Shown here: piece by piece, positions 55,075 through 61,485 of the stretch
Position numbering within the stretch: the stretch's first letter is position 1
Layout of the letters: each line of letters starts with the position of its first letter
Origin: Sphaerochaeta sp.
GTDB lineage: Bacteria > Spirochaetota > Spirochaetia > Sphaerochaetales > Sphaerochaetaceae
Length of the DNA stretch: 64,000 nucleotides
Direction: 5' to 3'
Assembly: GCA_022482495.1 (NCBI GenBank)
Contig: JAKVPA010000001.1
Coordinates: 124,001 to 188,000, forward strand
The notes under the pieces: model-generated
Database searches by the model: none
Seen by the model: only the letters and a program-made list of their open reading frames with translations
Told to the model about the DNA's origin: nothing
Program-made: the position numbers and the translations under genes

Positions 55075-55126
55075 ATGGTACACTGAACCCAAGGAACTTG
55101 ACAACAGAAGGGAAACAGGGCACCCT
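55075..55126. promoter_or_regulatory. Divergent promoters of rsgA and the pentapeptide gene
   Basis: Minus strand: TTGTCA (55104-55099), 18-base spacer, TACCAT (55080-55075), six bases before the rsgA ATG. Plus strand: a perfect TTGACA (55098-55103) with a 17-base spacer to the weak -10 CACCCT (55121-55126), six bases before the ATG at 55133. The two -35 boxes overlap almost completely, so polymerase can serve only one gene at a time. Confidence 0.5.
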
Positions 55127-55132
55127 CGGGGT

Positions 55133-55714
55133 ATGTTTTCGTTCAAGACCTGCAACCATCCTTCCTGCCATACCTATGTCGCCTGCGGTACGGATACCTG
55201 TTACCGGCACAGCACGGAGAAAGAACGGCTTCGCGCCTACTGCACGATGAAACTGGAGAGCATGGAAGTGGTCAAGGACCTGTGCATCACCGATGCGGAG
55301 TTCGAAGGCATCACCCTGCCGGAAACGAAGGAGATCATCGCCAGCAACTTCGCATGGTGCACGTTCCGTGACATGGATTTCTCCCATGCCAAGCTGATCT
55401 CCTCGTTCTTTGATTTCTGCCTGTTCGAACACTGCACGTTCCACGACATTGACTGCCGGTACAGCGTCTTCTCGGGAAGCGAATTCCTTCACTGTGATTT
55501 CTCCGGCTCCTTCATCGTCCACTCCAACTTCTCCGGCATCACCAGCATCGACACCAGCTTCGCTTCCAGCGACCTGTACTTCTCATCGTTTCCCACCAGC
55601 TATCTGAAGAACACGTCGTTCGAGGACTGCAATCTGAAGAAAAGCGATTTCCGCTTCTCCGACCAGAAAGGAGTCTCGTTCAAGTACTCCAACTACCAGG
55701 AGGCGCGGCTGTGA
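55133..55714 (+). CDS. Pentapeptide-repeat-like protein with N-terminal Cys cluster
   Basis: 193 aa. The N-terminus has five Cys and two His in about 25 residues (CNHPSCHTYVACGTDTCYRH), a likely metal-binding knuckle. From about residue 50 it has degenerate pentapeptide-like repeats, A/S-x-F-x-x with F or L every five residues (SNFAWCTFRDMDFSHAKLIS, CTFHDIDCRYSVFSGSEFLH), forming a predicted right-handed beta helix. No signal peptide. The function is unknown; such helices often mimic DNA or bind proteins. Start ATG 55133 lacks a Shine-Dalgarno. It is coupled to the MBL gene by a GTGA overlap. Confidence 0.78.
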   Translation: MFSFKTCNHPSCHTYVACGTDTCYRHSTEKERLRAYCTMKLESMEVVKDLCITDAEFEGITLPETKEIIASNFAWCTFRDMDFSHAKLISSFFDFCLFEHCTFHDIDCRYSVFSGSEFLHCDFSGSFIVHSNFSGITSIDTSFASSDLYFSSFPTSYLKNTSFEDCNLKKSDFRFSDQKGVSFKYSNYQEARL

Positions 55715-56334
55715 AGATATTCCCCCATTTTTCCGTCGTTGGTTTCTGCAACAGCTACATCGTCGGCGGGGAGCAAGGTGGCGGATGCATCATGATCGAC
55801 CCCGGGCACATCGACGAGGAATTGATCTCCCTCTTGGTCGCCAACCACTACATGGTGGAGGTGGTGCTGGTCACCCACGCCCATGAGGCGCACGTCGCCG
55901 GCATGGGGACGCTGAAGAAAATCTATGATCCGGTGGTGTACGCCGCGGATCCTTCCCGTTTCGACTATCCGGTGCAGAAGGTCGATGATGGCGAAGAGCT
56001 CATCCTGTGCGGGCTGACCGTACGGGCCATCCACGTTCCGGGCCATAGTCTGGACAGCATGGCCTATCAGATCGACCACGCACTGTTCAGCGGAGATACG
56101 CTGGAAGGCGGCAGACTGGCCACCTCCAACGGGTTCATGGAACAGGAATTGCTGCGCAACGTCGTGGAAAACCGGCTGATGAGCCTGGATGAGAACTTTT
56201 TGTTGTTCCCCGGTCACGGCTCGATCTCAAAACTCCGCATTGAACGGATGTTCAACCAGGATCTTCTGCACCTTCAGACCATCGAACGGACCCGGTCCCT
56301 GCTCAGGGACGGGGAAGACGCAAAAGAGGTTTGA
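55711..56334 (+). CDS. MBL-fold hydrolase with atypical metal motif
   Basis: 207 aa, metallo-beta-lactamase fold of the glyoxalase II-like group. The first metal motif reads THAHEAHVAG, so the Asp of the usual HxHxDH is Ala. The other ligands remain: VPGHSLDSMAY (His), FSGDTLEGG (Asp) and LFPGHGS (His). A one-metal or altered enzyme is likely, or substrate-binding only. The start is GTG 55711, overlapping the pentapeptide stop. The 3' end overlaps convergent rluD by 32 bases. Substrate unknown. Confidence 0.82.
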   Translation: MKIFPHFSVVGFCNSYIVGGEQGGGCIMIDPGHIDEELISLLVANHYMVEVVLVTHAHEAHVAGMGTLKKIYDPVVYAADPSRFDYPVQKVDDGEELILCGLTVRAIHVPGHSLDSMAYQIDHALFSGDTLEGGRLATSNGFMEQELLRNVVENRLMSLDENFLLFPGHGSISKLRIERMFNQDLLHLQTIERTRSLLRDGEDAKEV

Positions 56335-57220
56335 ACCGCTCCGGCAAGGGGCTTCGGAACGTCATCACCTTCCCGGTTTCCGGATGCCGGATGGTCAGGC
56401 TGAAGGCATGGAGCATCAAGCCATCCATTCCATCCGCTTTTCCATACACCGGATCCCCGGCGATCGGGTGTCCGATGGAAGAGAGATGCACCCGGATCTG
56501 GTGGGTTCGTCCGGTGTGGATCACCACGGAAAGCAAGGCATACGAAGACAGTTGCCGGAGCACGCTCCAGTCGGTGATGGCTTCCTTCCCTTCCCCCAAT
56601 GGACGTACGGCGAACTTTTTCCGGTCACTGGCGCTCCGGGCGATGCCGGTATGGAGACTGCCTTGTGGTGCGGCAAACCGTCCCATGGCGATGGCCAGAT
56701 ACCGTTTGACCGTGGTATGTTCCTTGAACTGCGCAGCCAATGCCGCGTGCGCCTTGCTTGTCTTTGCGATGATCATCGTGCCGGAGGTGTCCTTGTCCAG
56801 CCGATGGACGATCCCCGGACGACGGACATCCCCATCCTCATCATCCTCTCCGGTGGAGAAGTCTTCTCCATACCGGTACAGCAGGGCGTTGACCAGCGTA
56901 CGGTCCCAGTTTCCCGCCGCCGGATGGACCACCATCCCGGAGGGTTTGTTGATGACCAAAATCTGGTCATCCTCATACAGGACATCCAGCGGAATATCCT
57001 GGGGGACCACTCCCTCGAAGCACTGTTCCGTCCACTGCACTTCCACCTGGTCCCCCGCCTCCAGCGCCCTGCTTTTCTTCGCAGGCTTCCCGTTGACCAG
57101 AATCTGTGTTCCTTCATCCGAAAAGACACTCCGCTTCAGGCCATGCTCCGCACAGAACTTGTCCAGCCGGGAAGCCGGCTCCTGGACGGTGAAGCTGCGG
57201 CTCATCAGCCTATCGGGCAT
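56303..57220 (-). CDS. RluA/RluD-family rRNA pseudouridine synthase
   Basis: 305 aa. An S4 RNA-binding domain (residues about 15-75, ASRLDKFCAEHGLKRSVFSD) precedes the catalytic domain with the signature PGIVHRLDKDTSGTMIIAKT containing the catalytic Asp, then IHTGRTHQIRVHLSSIGHPI. It isomerises uridines in 23S rRNA (RluD positions are the best guess). Start ATG 57220 has AAGGAGC; MSRSF five codons later is possible. It overlaps the preceding small gene. Confidence 0.92.
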   Translation of the reverse strand: MPDRLMSRSFTVQEPASRLDKFCAEHGLKRSVFSDEGTQILVNGKPAKKSRALEAGDQVEVQWTEQCFEGVVPQDIPLDVLYEDDQILVINKPSGMVVHPAAGNWDRTLVNALLYRYGEDFSTGEDDEDGDVRRPGIVHRLDKDTSGTMIIAKTSKAHAALAAQFKEHTTVKRYLAIAMGRFAAPQGSLHTGIARSASDRKKFAVRPLGEGKEAITDWSVLRQLSSYALLSVVIHTGRTHQIRVHLSSIGHPIAGDPVYGKADGMDGLMLHAFSLTIRHPETGKVMTFRSPLPERFKPLLRLPRP

Positions 57221-57551
57221 CGGAAGCTCCTTGGATCCGTCCGACGATGTAGTCGGCAAGCGCAATGCCCAGCGACAGTCCTGCTGCCACTCCGGCCTGC
57301 CGGAGCGTGACGGTCAGGGCGGGGCTGGTGGGCAGGTCTCCGCCGAGCAGATTGATGACGTTGTATGCAAGCGCCGTCACGGGAAACGTGATGGCCAGGG
57401 ATCCGAAGAACAGCGTCTCCGCCCTGCGCAACTCATACGACCACAGAGGGAATTCCTGTTCCTGATAGGGCTCGTAGTCCGGCAGTTTGTCAGAAAACAC
57501 CGGCAGCGCGAGAAGGAGGATCAGACAGATGCAGAGGATCCGTCGGCTCAC
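57210..57551 (-). CDS. Small exported or membrane hypothetical protein
   Basis: 113 aa. A signal peptide or first membrane segment (RRILCICLILLLALPVFS) is followed by an acidic Pro/Tyr-rich stretch (DYEPYQEQEFPLWSYE) and two hydrophobic segments (FFGSLAITFPVTALAYNVIN and VTLRQAGVAAGLSLGIALAD). I recognise no family. It sits between yggS and rluD with a 4-base (ATGA) and an 11-base overlap, so it is co-translated with both. Confidence 0.72.
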   Translation of the reverse strand: MSRRILCICLILLLALPVFSDKLPDYEPYQEQEFPLWSYELRRAETLFFGSLAITFPVTALAYNVINLLGGDLPTSPALTVTLRQAGVAAGLSLGIALADYIVGRIQGASDAR

Positions 57552-58243
57552 GTGGTGTAGTCCCTTTGGCCGAAGATCCTGGTCCCCACCCTGACCATGG
57601 TGGAACCTTCCTGGATGGCGATGGGGAAATCAGCGCTCATCCCCATGCTCAACACAGAGAAATCCACATGGGGGAATTTCTTCTGGCAGTCACGGTGCAG
57701 GCGGGCCAGATACCGGAACGCCTCCCGGGTCTTCTCCGGCCCTCCTTCCAGCGGGCCGACGGTCATCAGGCCGTGGATCGCCACATGGGACAGATCCACC
57801 GCGTGAGCGATGGCGTCAAACAGCTCTTCTTCGGTAAGGAAACCGCTCTTCGCCTCTTCCCCGCTGGTGTTGCATTCCAGCAGGACCGGCATCACCTTGC
57901 CAAGCGGCGCGCACTCCGCATCGATCTTTTCCAGCAATTTCAGGGAATCCACGCTGTCGATGCCGTCCACGTACGGGACGACCTTGCGCACTTTGTTGGA
58001 CTGCAGGTGTCCGATCAGATGGAGGATCATCCCCTCGGGACGGGGGACGGGGAATTTTCCGACGATCTCCTGCACATGGTTTTCCCCGAACAGCCGTTGG
58101 CCGGCCTGCCAGGCCGAGAGGATATCCTCGTACGGATGCAGCTTGGAGACGGCCATCAACGTGACCGAGCCTTCCGCCCTTCCGCTTTCCTTCTCCACCT
58201 TGCGGATATCAGCTTCCACATCCCGCAGATCTTGTATGTTCAT
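57548..58243 (-). CDS. YggS-family PLP homeostasis protein
   Basis: 231 aa, single-domain PLP carrier with an alanine-racemase-like barrel. The PLP lysine is in TLMAVSKLHPYEDI, and LFGENHVQEIVGKF, LHLIGHLQSNKVRKV, HGLMTVGPLE and LSMGMSADFPIAIQEGSTMVRVG in parts are the family marks. It regulates pyridoxal phosphate and amino-acid pools. The start has GGTGAGG; an extended -10 (TGC-TAGATT) lies upstream. First gene of yggS-hyp-rluD. Confidence 0.94.
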   Translation of the reverse strand: MNIQDLRDVEADIRKVEKESGRAEGSVTLMAVSKLHPYEDILSAWQAGQRLFGENHVQEIVGKFPVPRPEGMILHLIGHLQSNKVRKVVPYVDGIDSVDSLKLLEKIDAECAPLGKVMPVLLECNTSGEEAKSGFLTEEELFDAIAHAVDLSHVAIHGLMTVGPLEGGPEKTREAFRYLARLHRDCQKKFPHVDFSVLSMGMSADFPIAIQEGSTMVRVGTRIFGQRDYTT

Positions 58244-58293
58244 CGTGACGCCTCACCTGCAATCTAGCACAATCGCGGCAAAAGGGAAACCGA

Positions 58294-59103
58294 TCACTTC
58301 TTGAAGTGTTTCTCCCGCAGCACACGGAAGTTTTCCCTGAGTGTGTCCAGCTGGCCTTTCAGTTCCAGGTTGGAGGAAGTCATCGTCGGGAACGCGTCCA
58401 ACAGGCGGCGGTTGGAACGGGTGAACCGGTCCTTGGCGACCATGATCTCCTCTTCCCATTTGCGTTTGATCAGTTCCAACGCATCGGTGCTGGCCGTATC
58501 CTTCAGGAGCACCAGACGATCCTGCAGTTGCCTTCCCTTCTCCTTGATCTCCGCAAGCCCCCGCTTGAAGCCGGACATGCGCAGGACGCTTGCCGTGGCG
58601 TCGACGCTCATCACGGCGATGATCGCCTTGGAGAAATCCGGCACCAAGGCATCCGGCAGTGATTTCATCCCGCCGGAGAGCATCGGATGGATCACATAGG
58701 TAAGCAGGACACCGGCCAGCCCGAAGATTGAGCTGTTCAGCAGGCATACCCGTCCGTTGATATTGAAGTGGTGCTTGCTGTAGTCCCACAGCTTGACGTT
58801 GAACCAACGCTGCAGGATCCAGGAGCCAAGATACTCAATGAGGGAGCAGATCACCATGGAAAGGAGGAACACCACCACGGGATTGGGCGTGGAACCGGAG
58901 GTGGAATGGTCCATCCAGGCACCCAGCATGCGCACGGCCACACCTCCGAAGCCATAGATGGGAAGCCATGGCCCGTACATGAATCCACGGTTGACAAGCC
59001 GTCTGGCACCGATGGAACAGTAGATCACCTCCCCGATGTATCCGAGGATCGAATAGACGAAAAAATAGATGACGTAGCGGTCGAACAGCAGATTCGCCGT
59101 CAT
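58294..59103 (-). CDS. Putative ABC-transporter type IV membrane protein (PF06541-like)
   Basis: 269 aa. Five membrane segments in the first 150 residues (YVIYFFVYSILGYIGEVIYC, FMYGPWLPIYGFGGVAVRML, VVVFLLSMVICSLIEYLGSW, CLLNSSIFGLAGVLLTYVIH), then a cytoplasmic helical tail of about 110 residues rich in Lys and Arg. The motif GEVIYCSIGARRLVNRGFMYGP is typical of this uncharacterised family. Start ATG 59103 follows GAGGAGGC. Despite the family name there is no evidence that it is an ABC permease. Confidence 0.82.
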   Translation of the reverse strand: MTANLLFDRYVIYFFVYSILGYIGEVIYCSIGARRLVNRGFMYGPWLPIYGFGGVAVRMLGAWMDHSTSGSTPNPVVVFLLSMVICSLIEYLGSWILQRWFNVKLWDYSKHHFNINGRVCLLNSSIFGLAGVLLTYVIHPMLSGGMKSLPDALVPDFSKAIIAVMSVDATASVLRMSGFKRGLAEIKEKGRQLQDRLVLLKDTASTDALELIKRKWEEEIMVAKDRFTRSNRRLLDAFPTMTSSNLELKGQLDTLRENFRVLREKHFKK

Positions 59104-59154
59104 GGCAGCCTCCTCTTCAGGCTGTTGTACTGTACCATAGGTTTCCGCTTCTGT

Positions 59155-60438
59155 CTAACGCCAGACGAAGTACAGCGCCACCGAGGATGCCACGGTGGTT
59201 ATCAGCGTGAAGGGAACCCCGATCTTCAGCCAATCGGCGAAGTTCATCTTGTGCCCTTCCTTCTTCAGGATGCCCATGGCGACGATGTTCGCCGAGGCTC
59301 CGAATGGCGTGAGGTTGCCGCCCAGACAGGAGCCGATCAGCAGTGCGAACATGTATAGCTCCGGCTGGAGGTTCATCGACTGGGACAGGCTTGCCGCCAC
59401 CGGCAGCATCACCATGATGTACGGCACGTTGTCCACGAAACCAGAGACGATGACCGACACCAGAATGATCAGGACGAAGCCCAGCACGACGTTTCCGCCG
59501 ATCGCCCTTCCCAATGACTCGGCAAGCAGATCGAGGAGACCGCTCTTCTGCACCGCTCCAACGACGACGAACACGCCGATCAGGAACAAAATCGTCTCCC
59601 AGTCAAGCCCGCGTACCAGACGACGCACTTCGCTGCGCCCTTTCTTCTGGGAGAAGCGGTACCAGAACAGCCCGATGACGGCAAGGGCCATGACAAAGAT
59701 GCCGCTTGCCGCGCTCAGACCGCCGAAGATGAACGAACAGATGGCCAGTCCGATGATCATGGCGATCAGAAGGATGGTGGGGACGAAGGAAAGCAGCTTT
59801 TTCTCCCGCATCACCACCGGTTTCTCGTTCCAGCGGCGGAAGTACAGCCAGAAATACACCGCTCCGGCAACCATGCCGATCTGGACGAACCAGAAGATGG
59901 AGATCTTTCCATCGTAGAAGAAGAAATCGTTGAACCCGTAATGGGCGAAGGTGGCGAAGATCATCGAAGGGGGATCACCGACCAGCGTGGCCGTCCCCTG
60001 CAGGTTGGCCATCACCGCCAGCCCGATCATGAAATAGGTGGGGTCCATCTTCAGCTTGCGGCAGAGCGAAAGGCAGATCGGAGCCATCAGAAGGACGGTG
60101 GCCACGTTGTCCACCACCGCGCTGATCAATCCGGTGAGCACCAGAATGGCGATGATGGAGAGTCCTACGTTGGAGGAACGCGCGATGATGCGGTCGGCGA
60201 TGCATGCAGGAGCGTTGCTGTAGATGAACAGCTCGGCGATGACGAGGCTCCCCACGTAAATGGCAAGCACGTCCCAGTTGATCAACGTGGTGAACGATTC
60301 CTTCACCCCGACGACGCCCAGCGCCATCATGATGGCTGCGGTGATCAACGCCGCCCAGGCTTTCCAGTCTCCTTTGATGATCACCACGGCGTACATGGCG
60401 ACGGCAAGGGACAACACGGCGATCTGCATTCCACTCAT
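59155..60438 (-). CDS. SLC13/ArsB-like transporter under a Mn2+-riboswitch candidate
   Basis: 427 aa, about 11-12 membrane segments in two inverted halves of the ion-transporter superfamily: SAVVDNVATVLLMAPI and VMANLQGTATLVGDPPSMIF in the first half, SGFVDNVPYIMVMLPVAASL and GGNLTPFGASANIVAMGI in the second. It resembles ArsB/NhaD/P-protein and SLC13 carriers, which move anions or exchange cations. Start ATG 60438 has GGGAG upstream and lies 15 bases after a terminator that is part of a yybP-ykoY-type leader, so a role in Mn2+ (or related metal) export is suggested. That function is inference. Confidence 0.88.
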   Translation of the reverse strand: MSGMQIAVLSLAVAMYAVVIIKGDWKAWAALITAAIMMALGVVGVKESFTTLINWDVLAIYVGSLVIAELFIYSNAPACIADRIIARSSNVGLSIIAILVLTGLISAVVDNVATVLLMAPICLSLCRKLKMDPTYFMIGLAVMANLQGTATLVGDPPSMIFATFAHYGFNDFFFYDGKISIFWFVQIGMVAGAVYFWLYFRRWNEKPVVMREKKLLSFVPTILLIAMIIGLAICSFIFGGLSAASGIFVMALAVIGLFWYRFSQKKGRSEVRRLVRGLDWETILFLIGVFVVVGAVQKSGLLDLLAESLGRAIGGNVVLGFVLIILVSVIVSGFVDNVPYIMVMLPVAASLSQSMNLQPELYMFALLIGSCLGGNLTPFGASANIVAMGILKKEGHKMNFADWLKIGVPFTLITTVASSVALYFVWR

Positions 60439-60452
60439 CTCACACACTCCCA

Positions 60453-60496
60453 CAAAAAAAGGCCTCCCGGTGATGCGAAGCATACCGAAAGGTCTT
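60453..60496 (-). terminator. Riboswitch expression platform: terminator
   Basis: Minus strand: AAGACCTTTCGGT pairs with ACCGGGAGGCCTT (one mismatch), then an inner ATGC/GCAT pair around TTC, followed by T7. The left arm contains CCTTTC, which is also the 3' strand of the aptamer's P1, so aptamer and terminator exclude each other. Confidence 0.85.
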
Positions 60497-60579
60497 GTGC
60501 TCCCCCTTTGCAGAGGGCAGTGGAACCAGGCAGTCATGCCGGTTGTTGGCTCCACACGGTGAAGGACTACTCCCCTTTC
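60487..60579 (-). promoter_or_regulatory. yybP-ykoY (Mn2+) riboswitch aptamer candidate
   Basis: The 93-nt leader starts GAAAGGGGAGTAG, the hallmark 5' motif, and ends CACAAGACCTTTC, the hallmark 3' motif. GAAAGG (60579-60574) pairs perfectly with CCTTTC (60492-60487) as P1. Inside, GTGGAGCCA pairs with TGGTTCCAC (9 bp), holding CAACAACCGGC and a GGCA/TGCC hairpin, and CCCTC pairs with GGGGG in a last hairpin. The terminator sharing P1 and the downstream transporter fit an ON switch. Recognised by eye, not by a covariance model. Confidence 0.75.
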
Positions 60580-60581
60580 TT

Positions 60582-60653
60582 TGACCGGAGAGGGATTTGG
60601 ACCCCCGACCCGTTGCGTGTAAGGCAACTGCTCTCCCGCTGAGCTATCCGGCC
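60582..60653 (-). tRNA. tRNA-Val (anticodon UAC)
   Basis: 72-nt cloverleaf: acceptor GGCCGGA/TCCGGTC, D-arm GCTC/GAGC, anticodon stem GTTGC/GCAAC with loop CTTACAC (anticodon TAC), variable GGGTC and T-arm GGGGG/CCCTC with one G-U pair. Discriminator A at 60582. CCA is not encoded, as in the tmRNA. The riboswitch candidate starts three bases after the mature 3' end. Confidence 0.96.
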
Positions 60654-60664
60654 AACTCCTAAGA

Positions 60665-60693
60665 GATATAAAGGTTTTTGTCGTTTTAGGCAA
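60665..60693 (-). promoter_or_regulatory. tRNA-Val promoter (also the only promoter seen for the riboswitch and transporter)
   Basis: Minus strand: TTGCCT (60693-60688), 17-base spacer, TATATC (60670-60665). The start site would be a few bases before the tRNA 5' end at 60653. No second promoter fits between the tRNA and the aptamer. Confidence 0.7.
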
Positions 60694-60857
60694 GGGAGCG
60701 GGGAAAAAGAGCAGGAGTTTCCCGGTTCGTCCCCGCATCCATTGGAAACGGTTCCGTTCTGCTCCCCGCTTTTCCAAAATCCTGCCATTGATTTCATCGT
60801 TTTCCGCGTCGCAATAAAAAACTTTCTGATATATTGCGGACATACTTCTTGTTTCTG

Positions 60858-60886
60858 TTGACGACTTTCCGAATATCCCGTACAAC
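60858..60886 (+). promoter_or_regulatory. Predicted TetR-gene promoter
   Basis: TTGACG (60858-60863), 17-base spacer, TACAAC (60881-60886). Between 60694 and 60857 I see only this promoter's upstream region and no gene; a 116-codon open frame on the other strand there looks non-coding. Confidence 0.55.
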
Positions 60887-60907
60887 GGATGCATAGGTGT
60901 TGGGAAT

Positions 60908-61483
60908 ATGGACACAATGAAACTGGACCGAAGGGCGCGCTACACCCGGATGATCCTCAAGCAAAGCCTGTTGGAACTGATGCGGGATCGCCCGATCACC
61001 AGAATCTCCGTCAAGGAACTCTGTGAGAAAGCGGACGTGAACCGCACGACCTTCTACGCCCATTACAAAGACATCGCAGAGTTGCTTGACCAGATCGAGG
61101 ATGAGCTGTTCCAGTCGGTGCGCTCTTCCCTTGAGCATGGACTGGGAGAGGAGTCAGTCTCCGCCATGGTGATGGACATCCTGACCAATCTGAAGGAGAA
61201 CGGCGAGCTGTGCAAGGTGCTGTTTTCTCCCTACGGAGACAAGGACTGCCTGGAGAAAATCCTCCGTTTCGCCCATCAGAAAACCATCGCCACGTGGCAA
61301 CGCCTCTGTCCGGGCCTGACGGACGAAGATATGGAAAGGCTGTACCTGTTCTTCTCCAACGGCTCCGTCGCCCTGATCCGAGAATGGGTGATGAACGACA
61401 TGCAGGAAAGCCCGGCGACCATTGCGCTGTTCATCGACCGGCTCTCCTCCATGGGGCTTTCCGTCCTTGAGCGACGGGAGTAG
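60908..61483 (+). CDS. TetR-family transcriptional regulator
   Basis: 191 aa. The DNA-binding domain (residues about 8-60) reads YTRMILKQSLLELMRDRPIT then ISVKELCEKADVNRTTFYAHYKD, the TetR HTH. The C-terminal helical ligand domain (ELLDQIEDELFQSVRSSLEHG to the end) resembles the regulators of DhaS/TetR_C_33 type. The target is unknown; neighbours are the tRNA-riboswitch unit and guaB. The ATG at 60908 or MKLDRR three codons later; the Shine-Dalgarno is weak (TTGGGAAT). It is convergent with guaB, two bases apart. Confidence 0.88.
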   Translation: MDTMKLDRRARYTRMILKQSLLELMRDRPITRISVKELCEKADVNRTTFYAHYKDIAELLDQIEDELFQSVRSSLEHGLGEESVSAMVMDILTNLKENGELCKVLFSPYGDKDCLEKILRFAHQKTIATWQRLCPGLTDEDMERLYLFFSNGSVALIREWVMNDMQESPATIALFIDRLSSMGLSVLERRE

Positions 61484-61485
61484 CC

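Noticed and set aside
60567-60917. 116-codon minus-strand open frame over tRNA-Val and the riboswitch
   Set aside because: It runs through the tRNA, has no ribosome-binding site and shows no protein-like pattern.
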